A DNA stretch of 64,000 nt from Candidatus Enterococcus ferrettii. Its GTDB lineage: Bacteria > Bacillota > Bacilli > Lactobacillales > Enterococcaceae. The stretch lies in contig NZ_JAFREL010000045.1 of assembly GCF_017377655.1 (NCBI RefSeq), positions 30,587-94,586 on the forward strand. The letters run 5' to 3'. Of the stretch, positions 41,718 to 49,908 are shown one piece after another (the stretch's first letter is position 1; the number at the start of each line of letters is the position of its first letter). Both the position numbers and the translations under genes were made by a program. The notes beneath the pieces are model-generated. The model was given only the letters and a program-made list of their open reading frames with translations. It searched no databases and was not told where the DNA came from.

Positions 41718-43367
41718 ATGGCTTTCCAATTTAAGCTGCCAGACATTGGCGAAGGTATCGCAGAAGGTGAAATCGTTAAGTGGTTTGTGAAACCTGGCGA
41801 TAAAATCGAAGAAGACGATACATTACTAGAAGTACAAAATGATAAATCTGTGGAGGAAATTCCATCTCCAGTAACAGGAACAATTAAAAAGATTGTAGTT
41901 GACGAAGGAACAGTCGCAAATGTTGGGGATATCTTAGTTGAAATCGATGCTCCTGGACATGAGGACGACAGTAAAGAAGAAACACCAGCACCTGCTGAAG
42001 CGCAAACACCAGCCCATCCAGCGGCTGAGCCAACCGAGGCTGAAAGCAGTAATGAAGGTGGAGGAATCTTCCAATTTAAACTACCAGATATTGGTGAAGG
42101 AATTGCGGAAGGCGAAATCGTCAAATGGTTTGTTAAAAATGGTGACAAGATCGAAGAAGACGATACGTTATTAGAAGTACAAAATGATAAATCTGTCGAA
42201 GAAATTCCATCTCCAGTGACCGGAACAATCAAAAAGATTATTGTTGATGAAGGAACAGTTGCAAATGTTGGTGATGTTTTAGTTGAAATTGATGCACCTG
42301 GACACAACAGCGATACAGCAACTACAGGATCGGCTGAAACAAGTAAAACGACCGAAGCAGTTGAGACTTCTGCTGAAGCAGGACCGGTCGTGCAAGCATC
42401 TGATCCAGATAAACGTGTTTTGGCTATGCCTTCTGTTCGTCAATATGCTCGCGAAAAAGATGTTGATATTACTCAGGTAAGTGCAACGGGTAAAGGCGGA
42501 CGGGTGACTAAAGAAGATATTGATACTTTTGCATCTGGTGGCCAACAAGCGAGTGTAACTGCTGAAAGTCAAGAAGCGGCGCAAGAAGACACAGCACCAC
42601 AAGCTGCAAGTGAGTCAGCTAAACCAGCAGCGCCAGCTAAACCATTCACTTCTAACATGGGAGAAATGGAAACTCGTGAAAAGCTAACACCAATGCGCAA
42701 AGCAATTTCTAAAGCAATGGTTAATAGTAAACACACTGCACCTCACGTAACCTTACATGATGAAGTTGAAGTATCAAAACTTTGGGATCATCGTAAGAAA
42801 TTTAAACAAGTTGCAGCTGATAATGGTACGAAGTTAACATTCTTGCCGTACGTTGTAAAAGCGTTGACAGCAACAGTGAAGAAATATCCAGTCTTGAATG
42901 CCTCAATTGATGATGAAGCGCAAGAAATTGTTTATAAAAACTATTACAATATCGGTATCGCAACTGATACGGACGCTGGTTTGTATGTACCAAATATCAA
43001 GAATGCTAACATGAAAGGCATGTTTGCAATTGCTGATGAAATTAACGAAAAAGCAGCTATGGCTCATGAAGGCAAACTTTCCGCAGATGATATGCGTAAT
43101 GGAACAATCACAATTTCAAATATCGGTTCAGTAGGCGGTGGTTTCTTTACACCAGTAATTAACTACCCTGAAGTAGCTATCTTAGGTGTGGGTACAATTG
43201 CTCAACAACCAATCGTAAACGCTGAAGGTGAATTGGCTGTTGGTCGAGTAATGAAACTGTCACTAAGCTTTGACCATCGTATCGTGGATGGTGCAACTGC
43301 TCAACAAGCCATGAATAACATCAAACGTCTATTGGCTGAACCAGAATTATTACTAATGGAAGGATGA
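41718..43367 (+). CDS. pdhC: pyruvate dehydrogenase E2, dihydrolipoamide acetyltransferase
   Basis: Core of the complex. Two lipoyl domains: residues 2-79 with lipoyl Lys43 and 117-195 with Lys158, each in VQNDKSVEE. Ala/Pro/Glu-rich flexible linkers connect them to a peripheral-subunit-binding domain (about 233-270, [22 protein letters not shown]) and the acetyltransferase domain (about 320-549) with the catalytic SFDHRIVDG. The lipoyl domains are nearly identical in sequence. 549 residues; 20 nt after pdhB. Confidence 0.97.
   Translation: MAFQFKLPDIGEGIAEGEIVKWFVKPGDKIEEDDTLLEVQNDKSVEEIPSPVTGTIKKIVVDEGTVANVGDILVEIDAPGHEDDSKEETPAPAEAQTPAHPAAEPTEAESSNEGGGIFQFKLPDIGEGIAEGEIVKWFVKNGDKIEEDDTLLEVQNDKSVEEIPSPVTGTIKKIIVDEGTVANVGDVLVEIDAPGHNSDTATTGSAETSKTTEAVETSAEAGPVVQASDPDKRVLAMPSVRQYAREKDVDITQVSATGKGGRVTKEDIDTFASGGQQASVTAESQEAAQEDTAPQAASESAKPAAPAKPFTSNMGEMETREKLTPMRKAISKAMVNSKHTAPHVTLHDEVEVSKLWDHRKKFKQVAADNGTKLTFLPYVVKALTATVKKYPVLNASIDDEAQEIVYKNYYNIGIATDTDAGLYVPNIKNANMKGMFAIADEINEKAAMAHEGKLSADDMRNGTITISNIGSVGGGFFTPVINYPEVAILGVGTIAQQPIVNAEGELAVGRVMKLSLSFDHRIVDGATAQQAMNNIKRLLAEPELLLMEG
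41724..41960 (+). repeat. pdhC internal direct repeat, copy 1 (lipoyl domain 1)
   Basis: A 237-nt block that matches 42069-42305 codon for codon with mostly silent differences. Confidence 0.9.
42069..42305 (+). repeat. pdhC internal direct repeat, copy 2 (lipoyl domain 2)
   Basis: Second 237-nt copy of the lipoyl block; protein differences are few (for example KPGDK versus KNGDK). Confidence 0.9.
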
Positions 43368-43374
43368 TAGAAAC

Positions 43375-44781
43375 ATGGTAGTTGGAGATTTTGCTATTGA
43401 ATTAGACACAGTCGTTATCGGTTCCGGGCCTGGCGGATATGTTGCCGCTATCCGGGCCGCTGAAATGGGACAAACAGTTGCGATTATTGAACGGGAATTT
43501 ATTGGGGGTGTCTGCCTGAATGTTGGGTGTATCCCTTCGAAAGCTTTGATTTCAGCAGGACATCACTATCAGGAAGCATTAGATTCTTCAACCTTTGGTG
43601 TGACTGCCGAAAACGTTAAGTTAGATTTTGAAAAGACTCAAGAGTGGAAAGAAAACGGCGTGGTTAACAAATTAACTTCTGGCGTAAAATTCCTATTGAA
43701 GAAACACAAAGTTGAAATTATTGAAGGAGAAGCCTTCTTTGTGGATGATAAAACGTTGCGCGTGATCCACCCAGATTCTGCGCAAACTTATTCATTTAAC
43801 AATGCGATTATCGCGACTGGATCACGACCAATCGAAATCCCAGGCTTCAAATTTGGTGGACGAGTATTAGATTCAACTGGCGGTTTATCACTAAAAGAAG
43901 TACCTAAAAAATTCGTCATCATTGGTGGCGGCGTCATAGGTGCAGAGCTAGGTGCAGCGTATGCTAACTTAGGCTCTGAAGTAACGATTATTGAAGGAAC
44001 ACCTCAGATTTTACCTACTTATGAAAAAGATATGGTAAAAATTGTTGAAGAAGACTTTAAGAAAAAAAGTGTTAAAATTGTTACCTCAGCAATGGCTCGT
44101 GAAGCCGTTGACAATGGTGATAGTGTAACCGTCCGTTATGAAGTAGACGGCAAGGAAGAAACTGTCGATGCAGATTACGTAATGGTAACTGTTGGCCGTC
44201 GACCTAACACAAATGATATGGGATTAGAACAAGCTGGTGTTGAAATGAACGAACGCGGACTAATTCAAGTGGACAAACAAGGGCGTACCAATATTCCAAA
44301 TATTTACGCGATCGGGGATATTGTACCTGGAGCAGCGCTAGCTCACAAAGCTAGCTATGAAGCAAAAATTGCTGCTGAGGCCATTTCTGGTAAGAAAGTA
44401 GCTGTAGACTATAAAGCAATGCCAGCTGTTGCCTTTACTGATCCAGAGTTAGCTTCTGTTGGTATGACTATTAAGGAAGCTAAAGAAGCAGGACTTGAAG
44501 CAAAAGCTTTCAAATTCCCATTCTCTGGGAACGGCCGTGCGTTGTCCTTAGCTAAAACAGAAGGATTTATCCGTTTAGTGACTACTGTTGAAGACAATGT
44601 AATTATCGGTGCACAAATTGCTGGCGTGGGTGCCAGCGACATGGTTTCCGAATTAGCATTGGCGATTGAATCAGGGATGAATGCAGAAGATATTGCATTA
44701 ACTATTCACCCACACCCATCGTTAGGGGAAATTGTGATGGATGCTTCTGAGTTAGCTCTTGGAATGCCAATCCACATTTAA
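43375..44781 (+). CDS. pdhD: dihydrolipoamide dehydrogenase (E3)
   Basis: FAD/NAD+ disulfide oxidoreductase that reoxidises the lipoyl groups. FAD motif [19 protein letters not shown], redox disulfide [16 protein letters not shown] motif [18 protein letters not shown] and the C-terminal His-Glu pair in HPHPSLGE are present. 468 residues. ATG 43375 follows the pdhC stop by 7 nt. Last gene of the pdh operon. Confidence 0.97.
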   Translation: MVVGDFAIELDTVVIGSGPGGYVAAIRAAEMGQTVAIIEREFIGGVCLNVGCIPSKALISAGHHYQEALDSSTFGVTAENVKLDFEKTQEWKENGVVNKLTSGVKFLLKKHKVEIIEGEAFFVDDKTLRVIHPDSAQTYSFNNAIIATGSRPIEIPGFKFGGRVLDSTGGLSLKEVPKKFVIIGGGVIGAELGAAYANLGSEVTIIEGTPQILPTYEKDMVKIVEEDFKKKSVKIVTSAMAREAVDNGDSVTVRYEVDGKEETVDADYVMVTVGRRPNTNDMGLEQAGVEMNERGLIQVDKQGRTNIPNIYAIGDIVPGAALAHKASYEAKIAAEAISGKKVAVDYKAMPAVAFTDPELASVGMTIKEAKEAGLEAKAFKFPFSGNGRALSLAKTEGFIRLVTTVEDNVIIGAQIAGVGASDMVSELALAIESGMNAEDIALTIHPHPSLGEIVMDASELALGMPIHI

Positions 44782-44800
44782 TATAAAATAGACACTCTAG

Positions 44801-44836
44801 CAGACAATACATGATTGTGTATTGTCTGTTTTTTTG
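44801..44836 (+). terminator. terminator of the pdh operon
   Basis: CAGACAATACA (44801-44811), loop TGATTG, and TGTATTGTCTG (44818-44828), followed by seven T. Confidence 0.92.
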
Positions 44837-44874
44837 CGTTTTAAGAAAGAAAATACTGAAAGAAAGCCTGTCTA

Positions 44875-45041
44875 TGATTAACGAAAAGCAAAAATATGAT
44901 GTTTATGAATATTTAATTTTGAATGATCAATTTATCTATTACCATAAGGGAATTCAAAGAGAGATGTTAATAACTAGAAGGGGGCTTTTCGGCGAATTAA
45001 TTTTTAAAAAAGTTGCTTTTTTTAGGTTTGTAATTAGATAG
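44875..45041 (+). CDS. small ORF of doubtful status between pdhD and the recombinase region
   Basis: A 55-codon frame beginning MINEKQKYDVYEYLIL, mainly charged and aromatic, with a basic end. The upstream sequence (GAAAGAAAG) is a weak ribosome site. It may be a gene remnant. The frame stays open upstream to 44811 inside the pdh terminator. Nothing else recognisable lies between it and the left inverted repeat at 45267. Confidence 0.25.
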
Positions 45042-45266
45042 CAGGAGAGAATCGGATACTAAAAAAAGTCCAGTTACTCCAATATATACATATGTCAAAT
45101 TAAATTGATCACTTTTGGGTTTTTGATGATTTACAAATGAATATAACGAAAAAACAATGATAAAGTTGTGGGGTAATTATATAATAAGTTTTTGAGTAAT
45201 AGAGGTTGCTTATCTAACTTATGGTACTTTGAAATAGAAAATCTTTTACTGATAAAAGGATATGGA

Positions 45267-45292
45267 TTTCTTAGTTTTAGGAAGACTAGGAA
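45267..45292 (+). repeat. left 26-bp inverted repeat of the candidate invertible segment
   Basis: This 26-nt sequence (core TTAGTTTTAGGAAGACTAGG) is the exact reverse complement of 46881-46906. No target-site duplication flanks the pair. Confidence 0.92.
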
Positions 45293-45345
45293 GAAGGAGG
45301 TTTTGAAAAGACGCTTGTTTATTTTTTCTCTTGTTCACGTTTTTT

Positions 45346-45374
45346 ATTATAGATTACGAAGAAAAAATACGCAA
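45346..45374 (-). promoter_or_regulatory. outward-facing sigma-A promoter inside the invertible segment
   Basis: On the minus strand, TTGCGT (45374-45369), a 17-bp spacer and a perfect TATAAT (45351-45346). It points left, out through the left repeat, toward no coding target as drawn. Inversion would make it point right into the operon at 47021 with a leader of roughly 185 nt. Confidence 0.7.
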
Positions 45375-45475
45375 TATCTTTTTAAAAAATAATCAAAATA
45401 AATTTTTGACTCTTAGGAAACGCAAAAAACTGATTTAGGAAGCTGATAGAACTTCGAAAACCAACAAAAATCTAT

Positions 45476-45497
45476 TTACCGTCAAAATTACCGTCGA
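45476..45497 (+). repeat. tandem ACCGTC repeats upstream of the recombinase gene
   Basis: Two TTACCGTC-like units 12 nt apart (ACCGTC at 45478 and 45490). A similar pair lies downstream at 46821-46836 in the same orientation; possible arm-type recombinase sites. Confidence 0.5.
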
Positions 45498-45518
45498 GTT
45501 TTAGGAAAGGAGAAAAAC

Positions 45519-46625
45519 ATGCGCAGAGGCGAAAATATTTATCGCAGAAAAGATAAAAGATGGGAAGGGAGGTACCCAATTGGAAAAAAAGCCAATGGTA
45601 AAACAAAATATGCTTCAGTTTATGGTAAAACTCTTAAAGCAGTTCGTGAGAAGCTTTACCCATTAAAGTTGAAATATCAACTAATTCAGGAAGTTCAGGG
45701 TAATTCTGCTATTTCTTTTCAGGAATGGGGAGATATTTGGCTAAATGAAACAAATGTAGGCGTTAAGCAATCGACATATGCGAACTATAAACATAAATTG
45801 AATTACTATGTACTTTCAGAAATTGGACAATATGGTTTAAATGAGTTGAATGAAGAACTTGCAGAGAATTTACTTCAATCACTTAAAGACCGAAAGTTAA
45901 AGGCTTCAACAATTCAGTCTATCTTTCGCATTGTGAACCAATGTTTAAATCTAGCTATCCGTAAAAAACTTATTAAAGAAAATCCATTTACATCCGTTAA
46001 ACTTCCAAAAGTAATTAAAGAAAACAATCAGTCTCTCACGTTACAAGAGCAGCATCAACTAGAAAAAGCAGCTGTAACTGAAAAAGATGGAAATGGTCTA
46101 CCTATACTTTTAGCTCTTCATGCTGGCTTACGAATTGGTGAAATTTCAGCCCTAAGCTGGAAGGATATTGATTTTCAAAACAATCTGATTCATATCAAGG
46201 CGACTTATCAAAGAACTCTGAGTGTATTGGGGGAATGTAAAACAACATTGATTTATACAGACTCTAAGACTCAATCTGCGACCCGAACTATCCCAATGAG
46301 CGATACAATAAAGCAGATATTACTTCAACAAAAAGCCCAATCTTCAAGTGCTTTCGTTGCTTCAAATAAGCAAAAACCAATTGAACCACGCCTTTTGACC
46401 TATCGTTTCCATAGGATGCGAATGAAGGCGGGGTTGGATAAAATCCATTTTCATCAGCTTCGTCACACATTTGCAACTCGTTGTCTTGAAAGCAATGGGG
46501 ATGTTGTTAGTGTGAGTGCCTTGATGGGTCACAGTTCTACACAGATGACTTTGGATACATACGCGAGCTCATTGATAGAGCAGCGGATTCAAGTTATTGC
46601 AAAAATGGAAAAAAGAATCAGCTAA
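45519..46625 (+). CDS. tyrosine recombinase/integrase
   Basis: Site-specific recombinase of the phage/ICE integrase family, 368 residues. An N-terminal arm-binding (AP2-like) domain (1-45: RKDKRWEGRYPIGKKANGKTKY) and a SAM-like core-binding domain (about 62-160) precede the catalytic domain. Catalytic residues: Arg in LHAGLRIGEIS, HQLRHTFATR (His-x-x-Arg), His in LMGHSS and nucleophile Tyr in TLDTYAS. AGGAAAGGAG precedes the ATG. No excisionase, phage or conjugation genes adjoin it; instead it is bracketed by perfect inverted repeats, which suits a DNA invertase better than an integrative element. Confidence 0.93.
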   Translation: MRRGENIYRRKDKRWEGRYPIGKKANGKTKYASVYGKTLKAVREKLYPLKLKYQLIQEVQGNSAISFQEWGDIWLNETNVGVKQSTYANYKHKLNYYVLSEIGQYGLNELNEELAENLLQSLKDRKLKASTIQSIFRIVNQCLNLAIRKKLIKENPFTSVKLPKVIKENNQSLTLQEQHQLEKAAVTEKDGNGLPILLALHAGLRIGEISALSWKDIDFQNNLIHIKATYQRTLSVLGECKTTLIYTDSKTQSATRTIPMSDTIKQILLQQKAQSSSAFVASNKQKPIEPRLLTYRFHRMRMKAGLDKIHFHQLRHTFATRCLESNGDVVSVSALMGHSSTQMTLDTYASSLIEQRIQVIAKMEKRIS

Positions 46626-46674
46626 AACGTTTTCAAAAAGATTTGAAACACGTCATAGTGGGTCTTTTTTTATT

Positions 46675-46703
46675 TTTTAGAAAGAAAGCGCTTACTGTAT
46701 AGT
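46675..46703 (+). promoter_or_regulatory. weak promoter-like sequence with cre-like site
   Basis: TATAGT (46698-46703) with a poor -35 (TTTTAG, 46675-46680). AGAAAGCGCTTACT (46683-46696) between them resembles a CcpA cre site. A rightward transcript would meet the terminator at 46828. Confidence 0.35.
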
Positions 46704-46820
46704 GTGCGTTGAAAAATTAAAACTTATTAAGTTTTTCGTGTCATAAATCTATTTACTAATATTTTCCCGGATAAAATGACATGATTTAACCGATTTTAAA
46801 AATAAAAAATAAACTTTTAA

Positions 46821-46836
46821 ACCGTCAGTTACCGTC
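46821..46836 (+). repeat. second ACCGTC repeat pair near the right end
   Basis: ACCGTC at 46821 and 46831, 10 nt apart, in the same orientation as the upstream pair. Confidence 0.5.
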
Positions 46837-46853
46837 AAATGGTAGCTTTTTTT
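46828..46853 (+). terminator. terminator just inside the right inverted repeat
   Basis: GTTACC (46828-46833) pairs with GGTAGC (46841-46846) around a 7-nt loop, followed by seven T. It would insulate the downstream operon from the recombinase transcript in the present orientation. Confidence 0.65.
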
Positions 46854-46880
46854 ATTGCCTAATCAATCTCTCTAATAATT

Positions 46881-46906
46881 TTCCTAGTCTTCCTAAAACT
46901 AAGAAA
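46881..46906 (+). repeat. right 26-bp inverted repeat of the candidate invertible segment
   Basis: Exact reverse complement of 45267-45292. The stretch 46907-47020 between it and the first operon gene holds no convincing sigma-A promoter. Confidence 0.92.
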
Positions 46907-47020
46907 GAAAATCAATTCTTTCCTTGTTAAAAGTATATCACGGACCTAGGAAAAGGGGTGAGATTAGTAGGAAATTATTAGAAAGTTACAGATCTTTAAA
47001 GAAACAAAGGAGGAGCCTGC

Positions 47021-47935
47021 ATGTTCGGATTAGGCAAGCAGAAAAGAGACACCTATCATGAGCCGCAACAAGATGATTATTTTTATGATGAGTATGATAA
47101 CGAAGGGTATGAAGGAGAATATGGATATGATTCATATCCAGAAGATAGCTATGAACGTTCGATGGAAACCTACATTGATTATGAACCAAATGAACGGGAA
47201 AGGCAGAGAAGAAGAGCGAATATTGACGGGCGCCACGACCGCCGATATGACAATGAAGAGCAAATAAAATCCTCCCGAGGCATTGAAGATGATTCGACAG
47301 TACAGTCGGACTCAATGGTCAACCAAGAGATTGAACGTTTAGAGGAAACCGTAGCCCAGCTGAAATATCAACTAGAAACTAAACATACTGAAATGACGAA
47401 CATGGCTTCTAGTTTAACGGAAAAGGAACAAAAAATACATGACCAGCAAATGGATAAAGAAAAGGCAGTCCAAGAGCTGCAAAAACAGGTCAAACAACAA
47501 ATGCTAGATCAAAAAAAAGATTATGAGAGACAGTTAGATCAAATAAGTAATCAAAACAAGCAATTAACGACTCAACTTCAAAATAATCAAAAAGATCAAT
47601 CGGAAACGTTGATGCAGGCGCATTTACAAATTGAAGAGTTGAAAAAAACTCAAATAGACAACGAAGAAATGAAAGCTGAATTGGCAACTATTTTGATTGA
47701 AACAAAAAAACAAGAACGTGCCATACTGGAACGTGCAGAATTTGAAGCTAAAGGAATTCGAAGTCAGGCCGAACAAGAAGCCCATCAAGTAATTCATGAT
47801 GCTTCTCTTGAGTTGCGCGTGATGAAGCAAGAAATAAAAAACTATCGGAAACGTCTACGATCTGTGCAAGAGGAGACTACACAATTCTTTGTGCGTTTAT
47901 TAGCTAACAGTGATGCACTGTTGGAAGATGAGTAG
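47021..47935 (+). CDS. cytoplasmic coiled-coil protein with acidic Tyr-rich N-terminus
   Basis: First gene of the surface-fibre operon, 304 residues, family not recognised. Residues 12-60 are acidic and tyrosine-rich (YFYDEYDNEGYEGEYGYDSY). From about 95 to 290 it is a long Gln/Glu/Lys coiled coil, its final part (ERAEFEAKGIRSQAEQEAHQ) recalling DivIVA-type tails. No signal or membrane segment. A strong AAAGGAGG site precedes the ATG. It could be a cytoplasmic scaffold that positions the secretion proteins; that is inference from context. Confidence 0.75.
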   Translation: MFGLGKQKRDTYHEPQQDDYFYDEYDNEGYEGEYGYDSYPEDSYERSMETYIDYEPNERERQRRRANIDGRHDRRYDNEEQIKSSRGIEDDSTVQSDSMVNQEIERLEETVAQLKYQLETKHTEMTNMASSLTEKEQKIHDQQMDKEKAVQELQKQVKQQMLDQKKDYERQLDQISNQNKQLTTQLQNNQKDQSETLMQAHLQIEELKKTQIDNEEMKAELATILIETKKQERAILERAEFEAKGIRSQAEQEAHQVIHDASLELRVMKQEIKNYRKRLRSVQEETTQFFVRLLANSDALLEDE

Positions 47936-47950
47936 TGGAAAGGGTGAGCA

Positions 47951-49090
47951 TTGGTAATGCAATTCGAGAGTCAAGTGACCCTATATCCTGCACCAGCTCC
48001 TATGATGCAGGATGAGTTAATTTCGCTGCCGATTTTAGCAGAAATCGAAAAGACATGTGAATATCTTTTTGCACCTCATGGGACATTGAGTAACGAACAG
48101 AGGGAAAAAATAAATCAACATTTTCAACAGTTATTTAAGTTTATGGACAGCAGCTATCATGTTGAGCTTTTAGTAAGTGCAGATGGATTTAATTGGTCAG
48201 ATTTTTGGCAGGCGATTCATCAGTTTTTTCCACAATTCGCTTGGACAAAGATTCAGACAGAACCACCTAAATACGGGAAACAAATGTTTCGCATTGATTT
48301 TATCCCTTTGCTTTATCAAGAAACTGGTTTTCCGTTTGCTGTTCGTCTAGAAGAAAGCTTGAAGCAACAATTCACACTTCTAGAATCAGATACGGTTAAG
48401 CACGCAGAACAATTGATAAGAGATTTAGCAGAACAGCAGATAAAGGAAACAACAAGCGAAAATTCGGTTGTTGTTGAACAGGCTGAAACAGAAGAAATAA
48501 GAATGGCGATCAATCCTATTCAAGAAGAAAATGTACGACAGGAAAGTCAAAGTAAGGCTCGTTTAAGGGCAGTCAATCAGAAACTTGAGATGGTCATCGA
48601 AAAGTTAGAGCTGTCTATGCTACACAGTGGTATTCAATATTTCGACCAGGATTACACAAAAGAAGAAAGTGATTGGGATAAACAATTAACGATTAGTTTA
48701 CGTGAGTACACCCATTTGCTGCAGAAGGCCCGTTTTCTTGAACAAATGTGGAATTTGAACGGTGAGTTAATTAATAAGACTGAAAAGATGACTGTTACTG
48801 GAAATAAGCTGATCTATGAAAGAGATCAGGTCAAACAAATTAAAGCAAATCTTTCTACCCGAGACATTCATTTTGTTTTGTATGAATGCCAAGTAATTGA
48901 ATCACGAGCGAAAGTTCATGCTAGGCCTTGGTTTAGAAAACCATATGTCAAATTGATGAAAATGGACTATGACAATCTTTTGAGTAAAGCTGCTTACTTT
49001 GATCTTTTACAGGGTGAAAGCTCAATTTTAGAAAAATTTGTAAGAGAGCATAAAGATATATCTGCTAGCAAAGCTCAGGAGGTAGGCTGA
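47951..49090 (+). CDS. cytoplasmic protein of unknown function in the fibre operon
   Basis: A 379-residue soluble protein with no family I recognise. The N-terminal 160 residues look globular (ending FRIDFIPLLYQETGFPFAVRL); a helical, partly coiled region follows (about 160-290), then a Lys/Arg-rich helical end. The start is TTG 47951 (AAAGGG 7 nt upstream) or ATG 47957. It lies 15 nt after the coiled-coil gene and before a signal peptidase, so a role in assembly is likely but unproven. Confidence 0.7.
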   Translation: MVMQFESQVTLYPAPAPMMQDELISLPILAEIEKTCEYLFAPHGTLSNEQREKINQHFQQLFKFMDSSYHVELLVSADGFNWSDFWQAIHQFFPQFAWTKIQTEPPKYGKQMFRIDFIPLLYQETGFPFAVRLEESLKQQFTLLESDTVKHAEQLIRDLAEQQIKETTSENSVVVEQAETEEIRMAINPIQEENVRQESQSKARLRAVNQKLEMVIEKLELSMLHSGIQYFDQDYTKEESDWDKQLTISLREYTHLLQKARFLEQMWNLNGELINKTEKMTVTGNKLIYERDQVKQIKANLSTRDIHFVLYECQVIESRAKVHARPWFRKPYVKLMKMDYDNLLSKAAYFDLLQGESSILEKFVREHKDISASKAQEVG

Positions 49091-49144
49091 GGAAAAAAGC
49101 GTAGTAATTTTTTTCATAAGAATAGTTCAATTCAATTTATTGGT

Positions 49145-49600
49145 TTGTTAGTTATTGGCTACGTATTTTTTTTCAGTTTATTTCGTGCTTATAACCATTT
49201 GTATCCTAAATACTCTGTTAATGGAGAATCCATGAATCCAACATTTTTGGAGCAGGAATTGGTTCAGGTGAAGGCACATCATAAGCCGAAGCGTTTTGAT
49301 GTGGTGGTTCTTCATCCTCCTAATGATCCTGATGCATTATACCTAAAAAGAGTTGTTGGATTACCAGGAGAGAAAATTGATTTTGCGAATGGACAATTAT
49401 TTATTAACGAAGAATTAATAGCTGATAAATTTTCGCATGAAACGGAGCGATTTGATTGGGACGATAGATATGATCAGCCAATCCCTCCAAAGTATTATTT
49501 TGTTCTCGGAGATAATCGGGCCATTTCGAAAGATAGCCGAATTTTTGGTTTGGTTTCAGAAAAACAAATTTTAGGAATTGTCGAAGAGGGGAACAAATAA
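49145..49600 (+). CDS. signal peptidase I (Ser/Lys type), start uncertain
   Basis: Type I signal peptidase: nucleophile Ser in VNGESMNPTF, general-base Lys in ALYLKRVVGLPGE, box E GDNRAISKDSR. One N-terminal membrane segment. The start is a problem: the frame is open from 49091, just after the previous stop and next to a perfect AGGAGG (49077-49082), but contains no ATG, GTG or TTG until TTG 49145, which lacks a ribosome site and shortens the membrane segment. One A fewer in the A6 run at 49093-49098 would give a CTG-initiated MRKKRSNFFHKN. Either a rare start is used or the gene is damaged. Confidence 0.8.
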   Translation: MLVIGYVFFFSLFRAYNHLYPKYSVNGESMNPTFLEQELVQVKAHHKPKRFDVVVLHPPNDPDALYLKRVVGLPGEKIDFANGQLFINEELIADKFSHETERFDWDDRYDQPIPPKYYFVLGDNRAISKDSRIFGLVSEKQILGIVEEGNK

Positions 49601-49602
49601 GC

Positions 49603-49908
49603 ATGAAGACATTACAAGAAAAAATTGAATGGTACTCCTTTTGGTACTGGGTATACTGGCTCTTCTCTTTGGTTGTTCTTTTGGGAGTTGTTGTATTAGG
49701 AATCTTCTTCTACTTTACCGATTTTCAAGAGGTTGTAACGGTCAGCCAATTATTTTTACTACTGTTATTGATGATATTAGCTATTTATTTACGAATGACA
49801 GCTTTGCATTATCACAGTGTTCTATTGAAACTTCAACAAGCGGCAGCGAGACCAAGAAAACCGAGAGAACGACCTCAACCACGTCCACAAGAAAGGCGGA
49901 CCCCTTAA
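49603..49908 (+). CDS. small two-TM membrane protein with Arg/Pro-rich tail
   Basis: A 101-residue protein with an aromatic N-terminus (EKIEWYSFWYWVYWLF), two membrane segments (about 16-38 and 46-66) and a basic Pro-rich tail (ARPRKPRERPQPRPQERR). No family recognised. Both ends are probably cytoplasmic. Its TAA overlaps the next ATG. The tail resembles that of the SipW-type peptidase in the same operon, suggesting a shared partner. Confidence 0.75.
   Translation: MKTLQEKIEWYSFWYWVYWLFSLVVLLGVVVLGIFFYFTDFQEVVTVSQLFLLLLLMILAIYLRMTALHYHSVLLKLQQAAARPRKPRERPQPRPQERRTP

Noticed and set aside
41648..42307. 219-codon minus-strand frame opposite pdhC
   Set aside because: An antisense shadow created by the repeated lipoyl codons; low-complexity Ser-rich product without a ribosome site.
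45192..45392. 66-codon frame spanning the left inverted repeat
   Set aside because: No ribosome site, low-complexity basic/aromatic composition, and it covers the outward promoter; probably chance.
45267..46906. The inverted repeats as ends of an insertion sequence
   Set aside because: No transposase is encoded, the flanks show no target-site duplication, and the only gene is a tyrosine recombinase.
45042..46980. Prophage or integrative element around the recombinase
   Set aside because: No excisionase, repressor, structural, replication or conjugation genes adjoin it, and no tRNA or direct att duplication was seen.
49629..49907. Long N-terminal extension of the glucosaminidase
   Set aside because: It is the two-TM gene read out of phase; ATG 49908 restores a normal signal segment.
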